From: Rallus limicola
Lineage: Eukaryota > Chordata > Aves > Gruiformes > Rallidae
Direction: 5' to 3'
DNA length: 64,000 nucleotides
Assembly (NCBI GenBank): GCA_022605955.1
Contig: JAKCOZ010000002.1
Span: 65,514,783 to 65,578,782, forward strand
The notes under the pieces are model-generated. The model was given only the letters and a program-made list of their open reading frames with translations. It made no database searches and had not been told where the DNA came from. The position numbers and the translations under genes are program-made. Below, one piece after another: positions 1 through 14,600 of this stretch (position 1 is the first letter of the stretch; every line of letters begins with the position of its first letter).

Positions 1-654
1 GTAAAAGGCGTGTTTCAGCTGAAAAGCTGTTTTTTTCTCATCATGTTGATTGTTTAATGCTGTGACTGACATGTAATTTTTTTTTGGTAACATATTAAAC
101 ATATATTTAAACATATTAACAGCCCTGTATAGAAATATATGTATATTCTTTATACTGAAGTAGATGATGTAAAATACTTTCAGTGACCTGTAGATATCTA
201 CTTCACTGTTCCAAGGTTTTTATATCTAAATAGGCGATTGTATTATATGTATATTTAAGAGATTAAGAGCTCCTTCAATTCCTGCTGACCCTTTTTTATT
301 TAATATGCTGAATGGGGAAGGAAAGACTTCTAGAAATTATCTAAGTGCACCAGCAACTCAGTTTGGTTTTTTTTTTTATTATTCTACAGCTACAATAGCA
401 CCTTATGATCAATAAAGTAGTATCTAATAGTCACCCAAACCTATTCAAGCAAACCCAAATCTTTCCTCTCTAATACAATGTACATATTGCAGATGAAAAC
501 AAAAAGAGTAAATGCTAACAAGGAAATGTATTCTATGTAGTGGAAATGTGCTATATGAGAGATTGATGGCTAAGTTTTAGACATAAATACACGGTAATGT
601 AAGCTCAATAATAAAAGGCTGTTACACTGCCTATATAAAAATAGAAGTCGAACA
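1..654. other. Non-coding AT-rich stretch
   Basis: Short T-runs (61-90, 366-378) and no reading frame, splice pattern or repeat I recognise. Confidence 0.5.
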
Positions 655-1720
655 AAGTAGGCAGGAGAATGAGAGACCCAGTCATATGAAGAAAAGTGGG
701 ATATTATGGGCCTGACTGAAATCTGGCTCAAAGATTACATTAACTAGGCTATTAACAATAAAAAGTATAGATTAGATAAAGCCAGCAAGAATGTGAAACG
801 GAAAGTTTCTGAAATGGGAGACCTGCACCTTCCTTATGAGCAACAGCCTCTAGGAATAAGATTACTTCATTCATTTTTACTTAGGGGCGGACAACCCAGA
901 GAAAGGTAAACTTCTTATACCATCTTAAATCAGCCAGTGAATTCACTGTGGAAAGGAGTTATTTGGGTTTTCTTTCCAGCTGGTCCACTCCATGCTAGGA
1001 GAAAAGTCAGAGGCGGGGTCAAAGGGTTCCCTTTTGCATGCTTTTCCTTGACAGTTGTTTGTACAGGCATTGATTTGCTTGTTCCCTGAGCAAAGAACAG
1101 TGGTGACCTGGTCATTCCTAAAGCTTCGGTGTCATTCAGGTTTGAATTTGAATTAGTCATAGAGCATAAACTAGTTACGGGAATATTCTTTACTCTGCCT
1201 TCTCTAGAAACAGTAGCTCAAGTGTGAAATGACTGAGTAAATGAAAAGGCATGTGTAAAGGTCAAGAGAGTTGTAGGAGTAATGGGAGATTTTCTTAACC
1301 TAGTCATAGATTTGAGAGAATCAAGTGGAAGAAATGAAGTTCATAGTATATACGTGGAGATAAAACAGCCACGATTTTCTACACAATAAGTTTCACAACA
1401 TTTTTAGTTTAAATAATGCTGAGAATGACAGAACCCACATATATGGAGAAGTAAGTATGGAGGATATCAAGCATAAACCTGAGATTAAAAGAAAAAAATA
1501 GAGGTGAAACAGAGGTGGGTCCTATTTAACATCAAGCCAACGTGTTTCGGGAACTAATAATTAAAATCCAGTGGGTTGAGGTACTAGGAATACACAGAGA
1601 TTTCAATACAATTATGGAGCATACTAAAGGTGCTTCAAGCAGTTAATAAATACAACATAAATAGCTATGGGAAAGGTACTAATAAAGTATTAACACAGGA
1701 TTAAGAACATGGCCAACTAA
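655..1720 (+). mobile_element. Decayed CR1/L3-type LINE, endonuclease region
   Basis: Reading plus near 705-755 gives IMGLTEIWLKDYIN, matching the GxTETWL motif of the apurinic endonuclease domain in CR1-clade LINEs. Downstream sequence to about 1.7 kb keeps LINE-like A-rich coding texture (atggccaactaattttggat near 1710) but is riddled with stops and gaps. Old and inactive. The borders are approximate. Confidence 0.5.
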
Positions 1721-4700
1721 TTTTGGATTTGACTAATAAATCCTAACATTGGTTTTGGCTTTATGAAGTCCACTTCATATTGTAAATCATGAAATGTTAG
1801 AAGTGTTGCTCATTTTTGCATCTGCTAGAAGTGGGAATTAAAAGATTGTTTTCCTAAAACCCACAAAACATTCAAATCTTCAAACTGACTTCTCCTATAT
1901 AGACTTTATTTATTTTTATTCCTTGTGTGTGTTGTAATTGTGTTTCAGATCAGTGGTTGGCAGCCTGTGCTCTGTCAGCTCTTGGGGTTACCAGAAAGTG
2001 ATTATGGTAAGCAGAATTAAAGCTGAGTTTGAAGCCTACTACTAGTAGGTCACACCCCCTTGTAGAGGATGCTAATGAAAAAATGTTGAAACCATTACGT
2101 TAGCTGAATATAAGCTAACAGGTATAAATGGCTGACTATTGATAATGTAGATTTATAAAGTAAGGTCCTCAGTTCTGTTGTGAGGTGTTTGTATCACTTG
2201 GGTAACAAAAAGTACTGGAGAAACAACTGTGGCAACTCTGTGCAGAACAATCCATTGGCCAGTTCTTTACCTCTCCCATCTGTTCTTGCAAGGATATGCT
2301 ATGCAGTTCTTCAAGGGTAGCATAATTCAGAGTAGTCCAGAGGCTGTTTTAAACTGTACAGTCACCTACATAAGCCTAAAACTAACTTTAGTTAATTACT
2401 GAAAACACCTTTTGTAGCTGAATTGGACAAGGGAGCAGAGAAAACTTTCAGTGTAATTTCATGGATTAATTTTTAGACTGTGACCTACATGAGTACTTGT
2501 AGACTTTTTCTTGGTTTAATTCCTACCTGCCAAGCTGCTCACAGGTTTTGCTGGCACACACAAGAGATACTTCACCTTTCCATAATGAAATACATCTTAT
2601 TTGTAAGATGCAGGATTGAAAAAGAGAATTGTGCTGGGACACATAAAAGATGATATTCTAATCATTTGTCCCAGATAGACTGCATTGCATGTAAATGAGA
2701 CGTGGATTTAGCCTATGGTATCATGTTTATCTCTGGGACAAAAAACACACCTTTTTCAGTAAGGTTCAACAAGAAATGAGTGTGGTCAAACTTTGCATAT
2801 GTGGAAGGAATATGGTCTCAACCAGTTTGTGCATCCTGTGGGCATTATACTATAACATATAATTCGATTTCTACTACATAGCTAATCATAGAGGCTAGTT
2901 TCAGAGGAAGTAGAGAGCCTGGCTGCCATCCATGCATTTTACCGCTTTAAAAGAAAATTTGTTGACAGTGTCAAGTTCATAATACCTGTCATTGAGAATG
3001 TCCTACCTATGAGCACAAACCCCTACATTTTCATAGTGTTATAATCAAAGGATAAACAGCTTTAAACTCCTATTTGGAAACAGGTAGAGACAAAACAACT
3101 GTGGTGTTCTTGAAAACATCCCGGTTTAGTTTTCTCATGGTTATCTGTAGTATTACCTCCATTCAGCGATGATAATGATCTCAGGACACAGATTAGAACA
3201 GATGCTGGCTAGAGAAGCCTGCTGTTCAAGGGAGGGAATAAATTATGTGCTGAACCAGATATATTCCTAGTAGAAGAGGGCATCCAATACATTTTCATAC
3301 TAATGGGTAATAATACTTCCTAAATAGTTGATTGAGACTGCCTGGTCATTGGGAGGCATGTTTCTAGGGAAGAAAGTGATTACTTCTGATAGCATGGAAG
3401 TCACCTTGGAATAAGGTGTTTCACTCATCTATAAGAATAACCATATGGAGACAGAAAGGAGAATGCAGCAGGATAAGACAACGGAACAGAGGTATCTCTC
3501 TTAGATATTTACAAAGCAAAGTAATTGAATAAATTCATAGCCTTCCTGAAATCAGCTGCAAAATTGCTGTTTACTTTTGCAGAATTTTGCCCAAGAAATC
3601 TGGAGTGTATCTCAACTAGAACTCTGATTTTAAGAAACCAACACAACCACTAAATAGACAAATTCATGGATATTACAAGGCAGAGCAATAATCTAAAGAC
3701 TTTAGCCCTGATACGAAATAACTTGCTTTCCCATCCAAATCCTTTTCTAGACCAGTGCTGGCTTGGGGGGATTTGTTGCACTTGGATGAAATATGTGAGA
3801 CAAAAAGCTCAATGAATCATGCAAAAAAGCAGTGAAAGTGCTAGGAGGTACAGAGGGAAAGATTGCTTGTTAGAGAATTAAATAGAAGGGAGATTGGAAA
3901 GGAATAATTTTTTGAACACGTGAAAACATCTCCTGAAACAAAAACCTCCAGCTCTACAAAAATATACACTAGAGACTTTAGGGAAAACTAATTTTAAATG
4001 CTGTTTTAACAAGTCTTGCTTTTATGGAGGTTTATACCTTGTCTGTAGCTATTAATGATGAAATCCTCCCAGGTTAAAAAAACAGTACTGGGCCTATGTA
4101 CTCCTTAAATCTCAATTAAACCTTCCAAGCTAGGTGTGAGGCAATGCAATGCCATGCACTGTTTTGAATAATGGTGTAGAGCACATTCTCCAGTTTTTAT
4201 AATGAGATTGAAATACAAATAATTTTTTCTTTGGATGAGCAATAACCATGGGTCAACAATGCCCCATTGTTTTGTTATCATCACCTGCATGCTTTAGGCA
4301 AATATTTCATTTCATACTCGGTTGCTATACTGCATAGTCTCGTTATACAGAGAGTTTTCTGAGTTAGGTTACATTTATATTCAAATGACAAGTCATGATT
4401 CATTTTTAAAAAGATAGCACTTTGATAGCACTAAATAGCCTGATTAGAAATATATCATTATGGTATGTTATGTCAACCAAATCTTTATGAGGCAGCATTC
4501 AGACTGCCTTTAATGTTTATCTTCAGTGACGTCCAGAAATGGAGACTGAAGCCAAGCACGGTCATGCCGAGAATGGAAATTCAAGGAGTCTTTTTCATTT
4601 ATAATAAACACACCCAGCTGGGAGCACAGCTGCTCACGAAGGAGCCAAAGCTCTAGTTTCCTGCTACCTGGGAGGGTCTAATTACAAAAACCACCTAGAC

Positions 4701-7700
4701 TGGCTCTCAAAACTACAAATGCAGGGTCAGGATTAATTTTGGAATGTTCCAGAATGTCGTCAACATGAGGCCTTTAGAACAACATCATGTCACTAAACCG
4801 TGGGGATATGTTATACGCTAATACAAATTTTAGGGGCTATCAAATGAAACTGAAGTCCAACTACTTCCAAGGGTTTTTAACTTCAAAATCATAATTGACC
4901 TGGTTTGCCTGGTCTCCTTTTACAAAGCCATTTGGAAAAACAAAAGGACACTGAGCCAATCCACAGGCTTTTCTAACAGTGGAAGTTTAACACTTAAACA
5001 GAAAAATAGCGCTTCTCAGTCCAATTTATTTAGCAGATCTCATTAGCAGGAGATCTAGAAAATCAGATAGAAAAGTACTACATATAGGCCCATTTTCCTT
5101 ATTCTTGTTACAAAAACAAATGTTATCATAAACTAGGAAGCAAACCTGTGTTTCGATATTCTTGCAATTGCAGTGCAATTTTGTATGTTTTGAGAGATTT
5201 TAAGATAGTACAGGTGAAAGATGCTGTAAAAAAAAGACCCAAAGCATGTAATTACTATCCTGTGAGATGCCAACTTGTATCAGTCATTCCAATAGGAAGG
5301 TTTCTTTTGCTGTTTTCATCAATAACTACTACCAGAAATGGCCAGTCTCCCCTTTCTTCCACAGAATCATGTATTACTCAGGTATATTTTATCATATTAT
5401 TTTGCCACAGGACTTTCTATATAGCAATTAAATCTGTATTTTGGATGGAAATTGTCTTCTTAGTTTGTTCTTCCCATCCCTTTCTTCCTGCCTCTTTCTT
5501 CCTGCCTTTTAAATTTTTGCTAGCATAGGATATAGCTTGTCATAAACAGTTAAGAATAAAAAGTTTAATTACTGTACATATGTTGTACTGTATGGAAGAG
5601 AATAGGCAAACCAATTATAGTCCAAGTATGGCATGTAAAGGCAATAATTAAACTGAATATGTGTTGTCTAATAGGCAGATCCTGGATGCACACTGTGTCA
5701 GCAATGCAAATACTGCTTAGCAAGAGGTGAATGAATGGAGACTCCGGCCTTGAGCCCGCTGGTGTTTACTCTCTTGGGCCTGCAGAAAGCTTCTAGCTGC
5801 TTCTTGCAGAAGCTGCCCCTGCACCAGCCACAGCCCCCCTCCCCACTCCCAAACCTACAAGGATCAACAGGTGAAAATGCTTCTCTTTTGTTTTTTTCTT
5901 CTTTACTTCAAGAATTGGACAAAATGTTTGGAAGGGTAAATCCTTCCTCTTCCTCAGTGTCCACAAATCTTTATCGACCTGCATAGCAGAAAGAAACAAG
6001 ACAAGATGGACATTTCCCCAAAAGAAGAAAATAAGAAATTCCTCTTTTCCTAGCATGGACTCCTGCTTCATGACATGCATACAGGAAGTCTGGGAAGACA
6101 AAAAACCTTCACAGAAAACTTTTAATACTCTTACTTTGGGATTTATTTGTCTGGCACTTCACCAAACAGTGAAACATGAAAAATTTAATGGGAGGAGGGG
6201 AGGAGATCTCTACTTTCTCTATGCCTTGAAGCATTTTGATCACCCTAAGTTCTTAGGCTTCAACAGGCTGAAGATTCGCTGGCATGTGACACAAGTCTTG
6301 TATGTCTCCAAGAAGTGCCATTGTCCACAACATCAAACCACCTCATGACATGTTGCAACGTGCATTGTGTGCACTCTGCTCTTGTGCAGCTGCAGAAGGA
6401 CATCACATTCAGACGAGCTAAGGCAATGTGTGCATGCCACAGCTCTGTTTAAATGAGATTCGGATACCCCCCATAACTACAAATCACATCCAAAGGATAG
6501 GTTGATCCACATTGATTTTTGGTATAGGGATTTATAGCCACCGTGGTTTTGAAAAATGAACAGCACTAAGACAATATGTCTGAAGTGCTTATGGTCCTTT
6601 CCGTCATGTTCCATCATAAGGTCATGGCAAACAGCAGCAACAGTTCAGGCATCTATCTTTCAGACAATTTAAAACCTTCACCATAACTATCACTCTTAGC
6701 CTCTCCAATCACACTTTCATTTTCATTCAAAATCAGAGTTGAAGTCCAGACATTTTTCTAATCCATACATCTATTGTCAGAGGATAAAATTCTTTCTTAT
6801 AGCCTGCTCCCCAGCGTGTTTTTCCTTCATTACAGTAACTAAGAAAAATAATTTTCACAAGCACTGCATTAATTGCAGTGTTGCCTGGTCTTCCTGCTCT
6901 TGCAGAGCCCTCCACCATGTTCTGGTGTGCGTTACCACAGCTGCTCATCGTGGGGACTCTGTGAGGGCTGCTCAGAACACCACTCTGAAGAACATGTGGG
7001 AAAGCATCTGGAGACTCCAGCAGCTCTGATGAACAAGCTGGAAGTGAAAGGGAAACTGTTAAATGGGGGAGAATTTTATTTGCCCTTCTTCTGAGTTATC
7101 TACTGTTAGACTATGTTACAAGAGGGTTCAGGCCTCAGGAATAGATGCTGATTTATGAGAATGCGAGGCACAGGCTGTATATGCATTTGCAAGTGTGTTG
7201 TGTAGAATCAGAGGATAAAAGCAAGCTTAATCATTTTTATTAATTAATCAGCTGCAAATCTGCTTCTCATAAGTGCATAAGGGTTCTATTATCTTCTTTC
7301 TAGGCACCAGCTTCCTATTGATATTAATGAGAATTATGTGAGCTTAGTTATGGTGATATTAATTTAGTTCTAGAGAAACATTTTTTGTGTTCTAAGCAAT
7401 CTAACTGATTTTCTAGGGCATACATGTACCCTTTTGTCATCAATAGTTGTGCCTTTGCACCAATAGATGTTGTTTGCACTGACACTGGCTAAATACTACA
7501 TGGTATTTATTTCAACATACCATATAGACTATCCTTATTTCCTTATTATTCTTATCACTGGGAACAACTTCATTCTGGATATGGGGCACACCTCCTTGCA
7601 ATGATGTCATATTGAAAACTTCCTCCCATATGAAACGGAATTGTAGATACAAAGTGGGTTTTTTTCAATGACTCAACTATTTCTGCTGATTTTAAAAACT

Positions 7701-9544
7701 CTGTATCAAACTGTTATTACTTGGAGTTATAATTCCCTAACCCACACCTTATACCTGTGTTGCCCTAAAATTCTGGTGATTTAGGACCTTGATGGGGGGG
7801 AAAAAGTGTGTTGTTCAACTGGCTCAGATAAATTTCTACTGGTTATTACCACTATACAAATGGTGTAAGCAGAAAGAAGACTCCACCAAACCCGAGCCTT
7901 TCCAGTGGCCCTTGATTATTTCACACAGGAAATAACTTCCTGTGAAATCTGTTTTGTACTCCCAGGCTGATGGTATGTCCCTGGTGCAGCCGGTCTCTCC
8001 TTTATGCAGGCACACGTGACAATCGTGTTTTTAACCAGAGGAAAACTCAGACTAAAATCTACTTTAATCAACTACAGAGATGAAATGGTGAAGATACAGT
8101 TAATGGTCCTTTGTTTGTTTTTAGGAGAGTTGTTACACCAGCCAAAAGACACACACCTGTGTATCATGGAGCAGTGCAACAGCTAGCAAAAAATGCTCGA
8201 TGCTGCCAGCTTCCTGGTAAAAATCCCTCTTAAATCACAATAAAAGACTCAATCCCTAGCATAATACTTTCTGAAAAGAAAAATATGGCCTGCCAGTATC
8301 CTGCCTTAGCTGGGATGTAGGGAAGATTTCATTCACGTTTATCAGTGTTTATGTCCATGCCGTTTCTGTACAGATGGAAATGTTGTGAAGCAGAAGCTAT
8401 TTGGGGAATATAAGCAGGCTGGCAAAGACTTACAGCAAGATATGAAAATAAAAGGCTCAGTCCTATGTGTTAGAAATGGCAATGCAAACCAGCTCCAAGT
8501 CTGGGATGAATCCTTCACTTTTTCAAGTGCCATTACTTTTTTTCTCCTGCACAGTTTTTAGCCTTGGATTTCTGTTAATAATAGTTCCTAATAAAATGTT
8601 CGGTTTATACGTCAATAGCATAGTGATAGACAGCTAACCAAAGAGGAAGAAAAATAAAATGTCAGATTATTCTGTCTGAAGATTTGTTGAACTTTCGTCA
8701 GACTGTTTAATGTGCCAGTGTCAGTGGCGGCTTCTATCATGTATTTATCTGGCTCCTGTACTAATAAATGAGCTTGAGGTCTCCCGAGGGAATGATGCAG
8801 TACGACCTTGGATGCGAGATGATGGTTTGTTTTCTATTAAGTACAGCATATCTTTGCAGGCTTGCAGAAGCGTTTGTTTCAAAACATTGGGAACAAGAAC
8901 TGAAATCATAAATAGATGTCCCCAAACATATGTAGGTACTTTTCCTTGCAGACTAGTCAAATCATTGATCTGCAAAACAGGCAAAAAGAAAACCCTCAGA
9001 CCCTTCTACACAGGTCTACAATCTTGAAGCCAGTGCTTGGCCCATGCAGTTAAGCTTGACAACAGGCCAGCAAGGAAGAAAAGGAAATACATGGATGTGT
9101 AACAATCCCCAAGGTATTAAGTTTTCTGGGTTCTGCCTTAATCTTGGACTCTGCCCTTCCTATATCTCAGATGCGCTGCCAGAAGGTCTGTCCTTCTGGA
9201 TGCACTGCACTGCACCCTAGTGCAGGTCCAGCACTTACACTGCTTTTCCCAGAGGAAAGCCTACTTCAGAGCGGCTGCCTGTGCCCCGGCACAGGAGCTC
9301 TTCTCATCTGCACAGCAAATGTAAAGGACTGAGCTGGCATAGTTAGAGTCATCATCTTACCGTTAGTTAATTTAAAAGAAGATGAAATGCAAAATAAACA
9401 CTCAAAGTGAAATGTCTGTTTTAGGACAGAGTACCTCTGGAGCCCCTTAAGCCCTGCACAATTAAAACATCTTGTCAGACTTTAGTGTTTTGGATTCAGT
9501 TCTTTTCCCTTACTAAAAACCTTGAAGTTCAATATAAGGAAAAG
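1721..9544. other. Long non-coding stretch
   Basis: Reading frames up to 126 codons (5148-5528, plus) have no recognisable protein features and look like chance frames. A near-palindrome at 7918-7948 is listed separately. No gene, RNA or identifiable repeat is supported. Confidence 0.45.
7918..7948. repeat. Imperfect inverted repeat with paired GGAA cores
   Basis: Arms ATTTCACACAGGAA (7918-7931) and TTCCTGTGAAAT (7937-7948) pair around a 5-base centre, with a CA bulge in the left arm. Each arm carries an AGGAA core (ETS-like). It could be a dyad binding site or chance. Confidence 0.4.
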
Positions 9545-9625
9545 TTTTTAGGTCGTCTAGTCTGTCCCGTGCCAGGCTTGGATTATGTTCACTGGTATTA
9601 TGCCAGTTTTCTAGCCACCTCCAGA
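9545..9625 (-). mobile_element. Old CR1-type LINE fragment, 3' region
   Basis: Plus-strand AGGTCGTCTAGTCTGTCCC and GTGCCAGGCTTGGATTATGT resemble the reverse complement of an archosaur/turtle CR1 3' end (AGGTCATCTAGTCCATCCCC type). Short and diverged. Confidence 0.45.
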
Positions 9626-11461
9626 GCAGCAGCTTATTTTTTCTCTTTGTCAAGGATAGTGTTTTACTGGCAAGAATAGTAGGAGAAAAAAAAAAAAAAT
9701 ACTGCAGTATTTTCTATGGAGGCCTGCCAAAAAAAAAATAAAAATAATGGAGTAAGGAAAAGAGACTGAGAAGAGACGAAGTAGGAAATAATGAAATAGA
9801 AAAGAAGGAAGGAAATATGGCAACAGCACAGGAGAATAAATAAGACTTCAAAAAGTGAACGGAAAATTAGCAGTGAAAATAGCAAAGATCTAGAGAGAAA
9901 AACCAATCTTAAAATGCAAATTATTGATGAAAAATATGGAGGTTTTATTTTTTTTTAATCCAAAAGAATTTATTTTGGCACACAATTTCTGAAATTACAA
10001 AAAAAAATTAAGAGAAGCTTGTTGTCCTTTTATTTTACTTCTTTTTCCATTACTTAGTATTTTCCTGCCCTGTATATGTTAAATAATTTGCCACACTTTT
10101 TCTTCTTGAGTAACTTTTTTCTTTCCTTTTTAAACAGGCATTTTAAGCAGTATTTTTCTAAATTATTGGGGCATACCCTCACTACTCTAGGAAGAGTTAC
10201 TTCCTGTGGTGCAGCAACCTTTTTTATGCATCAGTACAGTGATTGATTTATTCATAACACAATAGCCCACAGCCTTTGGCTATCTAGTATGATCATTAGT
10301 TTTAATACATATCTTTTAAGTGATTTTTTTTTTTCTGTTGAAGAAGATGGAAAATAATAACAGGGTGTCATGGTATTAATTGTTATAGGGGAGTATAGCT
10401 ATAATCCAAGTTGTCAATATATACAAAGACATTATTTGGCATGGTAAAAATGTGGACCTTTGCCAAGATATTCAACAGTAATTTTCCAGGCATTATTAAA
10501 CTATCCTTAAGATCTGTCTGCTTTGCTGATTTTTTTTTTTTTTTTTGTACTCCCACACACAAAGGAAACATTTTAGCCATGAAAATTTTGGTCATTCTTA
10601 AACAACTTTTTTATCTTAGAAAATTTTACAAAAAAACTACATTACAAACATTCAGTTCAGAAACATGTATGTACATCTATACTGCTCTGTCACCACAAAA
10701 CTACAAAATGCTTCTTGGTGTATGTAAAAACTAAGAATTGATATTGTATCAAATGAAGAGTCCAGAGAATTACCAGTGTCCCAGAGGCTTGTAGTGACTG
10801 GGGATTCATTGGGTGAAAATTCCCAGGACATCAATTCTGGTTGCTTCTTTTTATGGTCAAAAACATAACCTCAAGTCTTTTAGATTCCCCTTGTCGATAA
10901 ATCTCCTATTTCTTTTTCATGGGAATATCCCATTGGCATCTTATCTTTATCTGGTATCATACAATGAGGTGTTTAATAGAAAAGCAAGTATTCTACTAGT
11001 CTGCCTTTTCCAACTGAAAAGCCCGCTATGGAAGAAATTCTTGCTTTAAGCCCCTAAATGCATGCCCTCACTTTTCATATTGTTAAATTTCGGCTTTGCT
11101 TTAGCCTAAGGCCAGGTGGGGCTTTTTTTCTGTGATATCCCAATCCTTCTATAAGCTGGAAATATTTTACATCTGATGTCCCCACATTTTGCAGCAAAAA
11201 CTGTGGAAGCATTATCATAGTTGCAATACAGTCTGCATGAATTTTCCAATACAGATGAGATCTATGTACAGAGAATTGTTTTGCTGCTACCCAGTTGAGA
11301 CTGCAGAGGTTTTTTTCTCTTCAAAACCAGTGGCAACTGAAGCATCCAACAGAAAATCCAGTCATAGCAGTTATTTTCATGACATCTTTTAAAAACTTTT
11401 CCTTATATGTTTCATCACGTGGTAAAAAAGCAGGATGGGTCTGCCAAAGTAACTTTGTCAT
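9626..11461. other. Non-coding, with homopurine and poly-A/T tracts
   Basis: 9680-9900 is strongly A/G-rich (GAAAAGA-type runs) and produces chance open frames on the minus strand. T-runs occur at 9945-9957, 10326-10334 and 10531-10546. No gene seen. Confidence 0.5.
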
Positions 11462-11620
11462 GAATCACAGAATCACAGAATTATCAAGGTTGGAAAAGAC
11501 CTAAAAGATCATCCAGTCCAACCATTCACCTATTACTACTAGCTTCCACTAAACCATGTCCCTCAATACAACATCTAGTCTTTCCTTGAACACCCCCAGG
11601 GTTGGTGACTCCACCATGCT
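11462..11620 (-). mobile_element. CR1 LINE, 5'-truncated 3' end
   Basis: Begins with the reverse complement of the CR1 tail (AATCACAGAATCACAGAATT), then AAGGTTGGAAAAGACCT and GATCATCCAGTCCAACCA, and runs to GGTTGGTGACTCCACCATG. Typical avian CR1 in reverse orientation, clearly diverged. Confidence 0.9.
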
Positions 11621-14600
11621 ATATGGCCATGAAAAAGCTCTCACGTTTTATGCACAACCCATTTGAGCTGAGATAACCAAATCTGCCATGGTATTGAGGA
11701 CCACACTGTTTTGGGTATTGGTGGTAAAGGGGCATGAATCAACAGTAATTCTTAGAGAAGCCTTCGAAGAAACACACTGGTCTATAGGTGAAAAAATACA
11801 GCAGGTTCTTGAAATATATATATAAATAAGATCCAAATACCATCATAAGCTCTCCAAACTTGTTAGCCTGCTTTGAATATCTGAAAAGTAAATCCTGCTA
11901 AATCCCACATATGCCTGCAAGCAGATGCAGAGGCTATAGTGGAGTAAAGCATTGATTTTTTTCTTTTTTTAACTTGTGTGATTTTCCTCCTAATATCATC
12001 TTTCCCCTAATATTTGTCTAGGTGAGCACCTCTGAGGTAGTTTCATTAGTGGTAACAACAGTGAGAGTGCTGTTTCGAGCAGGAGATAGTAACCATTTAA
12101 ATAACACACTGCTTACAGCTGCTTAGCACAAACCGAGGTAAGATAATGCAGTGGTTAAACTGCCCATAGCCATTGCAACTTGCCTACATTTATGGTCCAT
12201 TCTCAACGCTGAATAGAGTCCTCAGGACAAAGCTGAAATGTTCAGGCTGTTGCTTAGATACTACTTTATAGGCTTCATATGAAAAATCTACGTATACAGG
12301 CAAATAAATAGATAAGCGTTAATAGGCTGCACCCACAATGGACAGCCAGAAACCACTTCTTTTAGACAGTATTTGGGGATGGAAGGTATCTGGGGCCAAC
12401 CTATTCCAACAAGTTACATGAATTTGCATTAATTTATGTCACTGGGTTTATCTCTGTGTATTATTGCAGTGTAGGATGCATACCTGAATGTTGTGTGTGT
12501 TTATTAACATAGAAGTCTCTTATATATTGTGACCTTACAACAATAGGTCAAAATCCAGATTGTATCCTAAAATTAGACAATCACCTCAGTCACATACGCT
12601 GTGGCCTTTATTTCCTAAACTCAGAGGAGTTAAACTTGCTATGGTTCACATATTCTATTCAGAATGCCCAAATTATATCTAGTGAAAACTGCTTTACTAA
12701 AAATAGATGCTGTTCTGCATAAGTATTAGATTGGTTCCTGCTATGCCATTTCCTCAGTGGAAAAAAAAAAAAAAAAACAGAAGAAAAAAAAAAAGCATTT
12801 TTTGTATGTGTGCTGTTTTGCTAATATCCCCAAATTAATTTGTTAATTTTTTTTAGCACTGGTAATTCATGCCATACTGAATGAACCAGGAGTTCTGTGA
12901 AACCTGACAGTTAAAACATCACAATACCAGAGCATTACCTATTATGCAGTTATGGTGACACATGCTATTCTTTTGATACAGACCAGAAATGAAATAGGAT
13001 TTTTTAGCAACTCCATTTTGCTCTATTGAGCAGAATGAAATAACTACACTAATTACTGCTTTTTTTGCCTTTTGTTTTATTTTTTTTGCTAATCCTCTGC
13101 AAGATAAATGTTTGCCTTCATAGGCTTTGCATTAAAAAAACAATTCTGAAACCAACAGAAGCAGAGCAGAATTCCATACCCAGATTGTACTGGAGGAAAG
13201 AATAGATAGCAAAATAATTGTGAATTAAAAAATGAAACAGTTATGCATTGTAAAAAAATTGTCTCCTTGAACTAACTTTTAATTGTTTATTTGGTCCTGC
13301 CTTAAGCATTATTTTTATATAATTTGTCATTTATTTCATGTAATTACTGCAAAGACTAAAAAATCCCCAGTCAAGATATTTAAAATGGCAAATCAATCCA
13401 ATTATCCACATTAAATGTATGTTCCATCAGTTTCCACTACAAAAGAATATGATCTAGCTGCTATGCACCACTTCTGTTGCAACTTCAAGATGAACAATTA
13501 TGTATAAATGCTGTTTTTTATATTTCTGAACATGACACTTTTACCCGGTGGTGAAAGGGGCCACAATAACTACTGACAGAAGTAACTGGCTTTAACATAG
13601 CTCTATAAACTCTTTTTTTAAATGAGAATGACATTCCTTACTTTATATACTGTCTGCAAAATTATCCTACAGTAGATCGTCAGTTTCTAGACCTGGGTTT
13701 TGCTGAAGAGAGACTGAGATTTAATGATTGATTTCAGTGTTTGCTTTTATGAAATGAGCCATGTTCAAATATTATCAGTATAAAATAAATATGCTTATAA
13801 AAAAAAGAACACTCCTTCTCACCAAGAATCACATTTCAGCAGAGGTGATCAGTGTTGTTTGGTTTTGGTTTTCTCCGAAAGAATATTATTAAGTATTATA
13901 TTTTTATAAATAACATGCTTGATTTTTTCCTCAACTTTTCCCTAGAATGATCAAGTACTGAAAAAAATTTTGTCTACAGAAATAGGAGATTGTTTATCAC
14001 TTATGTTCTACTAAGAAACAGGCAAACACGTTGTTTAAATGAAGAAAAAAAAGAATACCCACACCATTTAACCAAATCTTTTGACAATTTATAATCAAAC
14101 CAATCACAAACATGTAAGAAATTTTCTACTGTGGACCAAATAACATTCTTTAGTTCCTCCCCCCTGCATGGGACAATATTTTCCTTCCCTTTGAGAGAAT
14201 GCTACATTGTCGCAGCTGACAAAGGGATAGGGGGTGTTTATACAACAATCCATGGCTATTTGGTGCTTATAGGCTTTTCAGAACAGGGAGTAGGCATCCG
14301 TGTTCTTAAATACCTTGCTGGAAGGAAGGACAGAAACAAGAGGGAAACACCTCTTCAGCCTTCAGGTCAGATGACCCTGATGTGCTGTTGAGATCCCTGA
14401 TTGTTTGGTTCAGGTACCCAGCAGGGAACTTGCAGGTCCCTCTGGCCAGCCGTACCAGAAATCAAGGTATGCAGATGCAGGGGATGGATGCTCAGGTCTT
14501 GTCCTGGCGTGGACTCAGAAATCCTGGACATCATCCCTCACAGTGAAAGGGCCAGTCAGGGTTCCCATATCCCACCATGCAGATGCAGCCTAACCAAGGC

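Noticed and set aside
5148..5528. 126-codon plus-strand frame as a gene
   Set aside because: No domain, no exon-like borders, and Phe/Leu/Ser-rich translation typical of AT- and pyrimidine-rich DNA.
9664..9906. 80-codon minus frame rich in Phe/Leu/Ser
   Set aside because: Translation of a homopurine (A/G) tract; low-complexity artefact.
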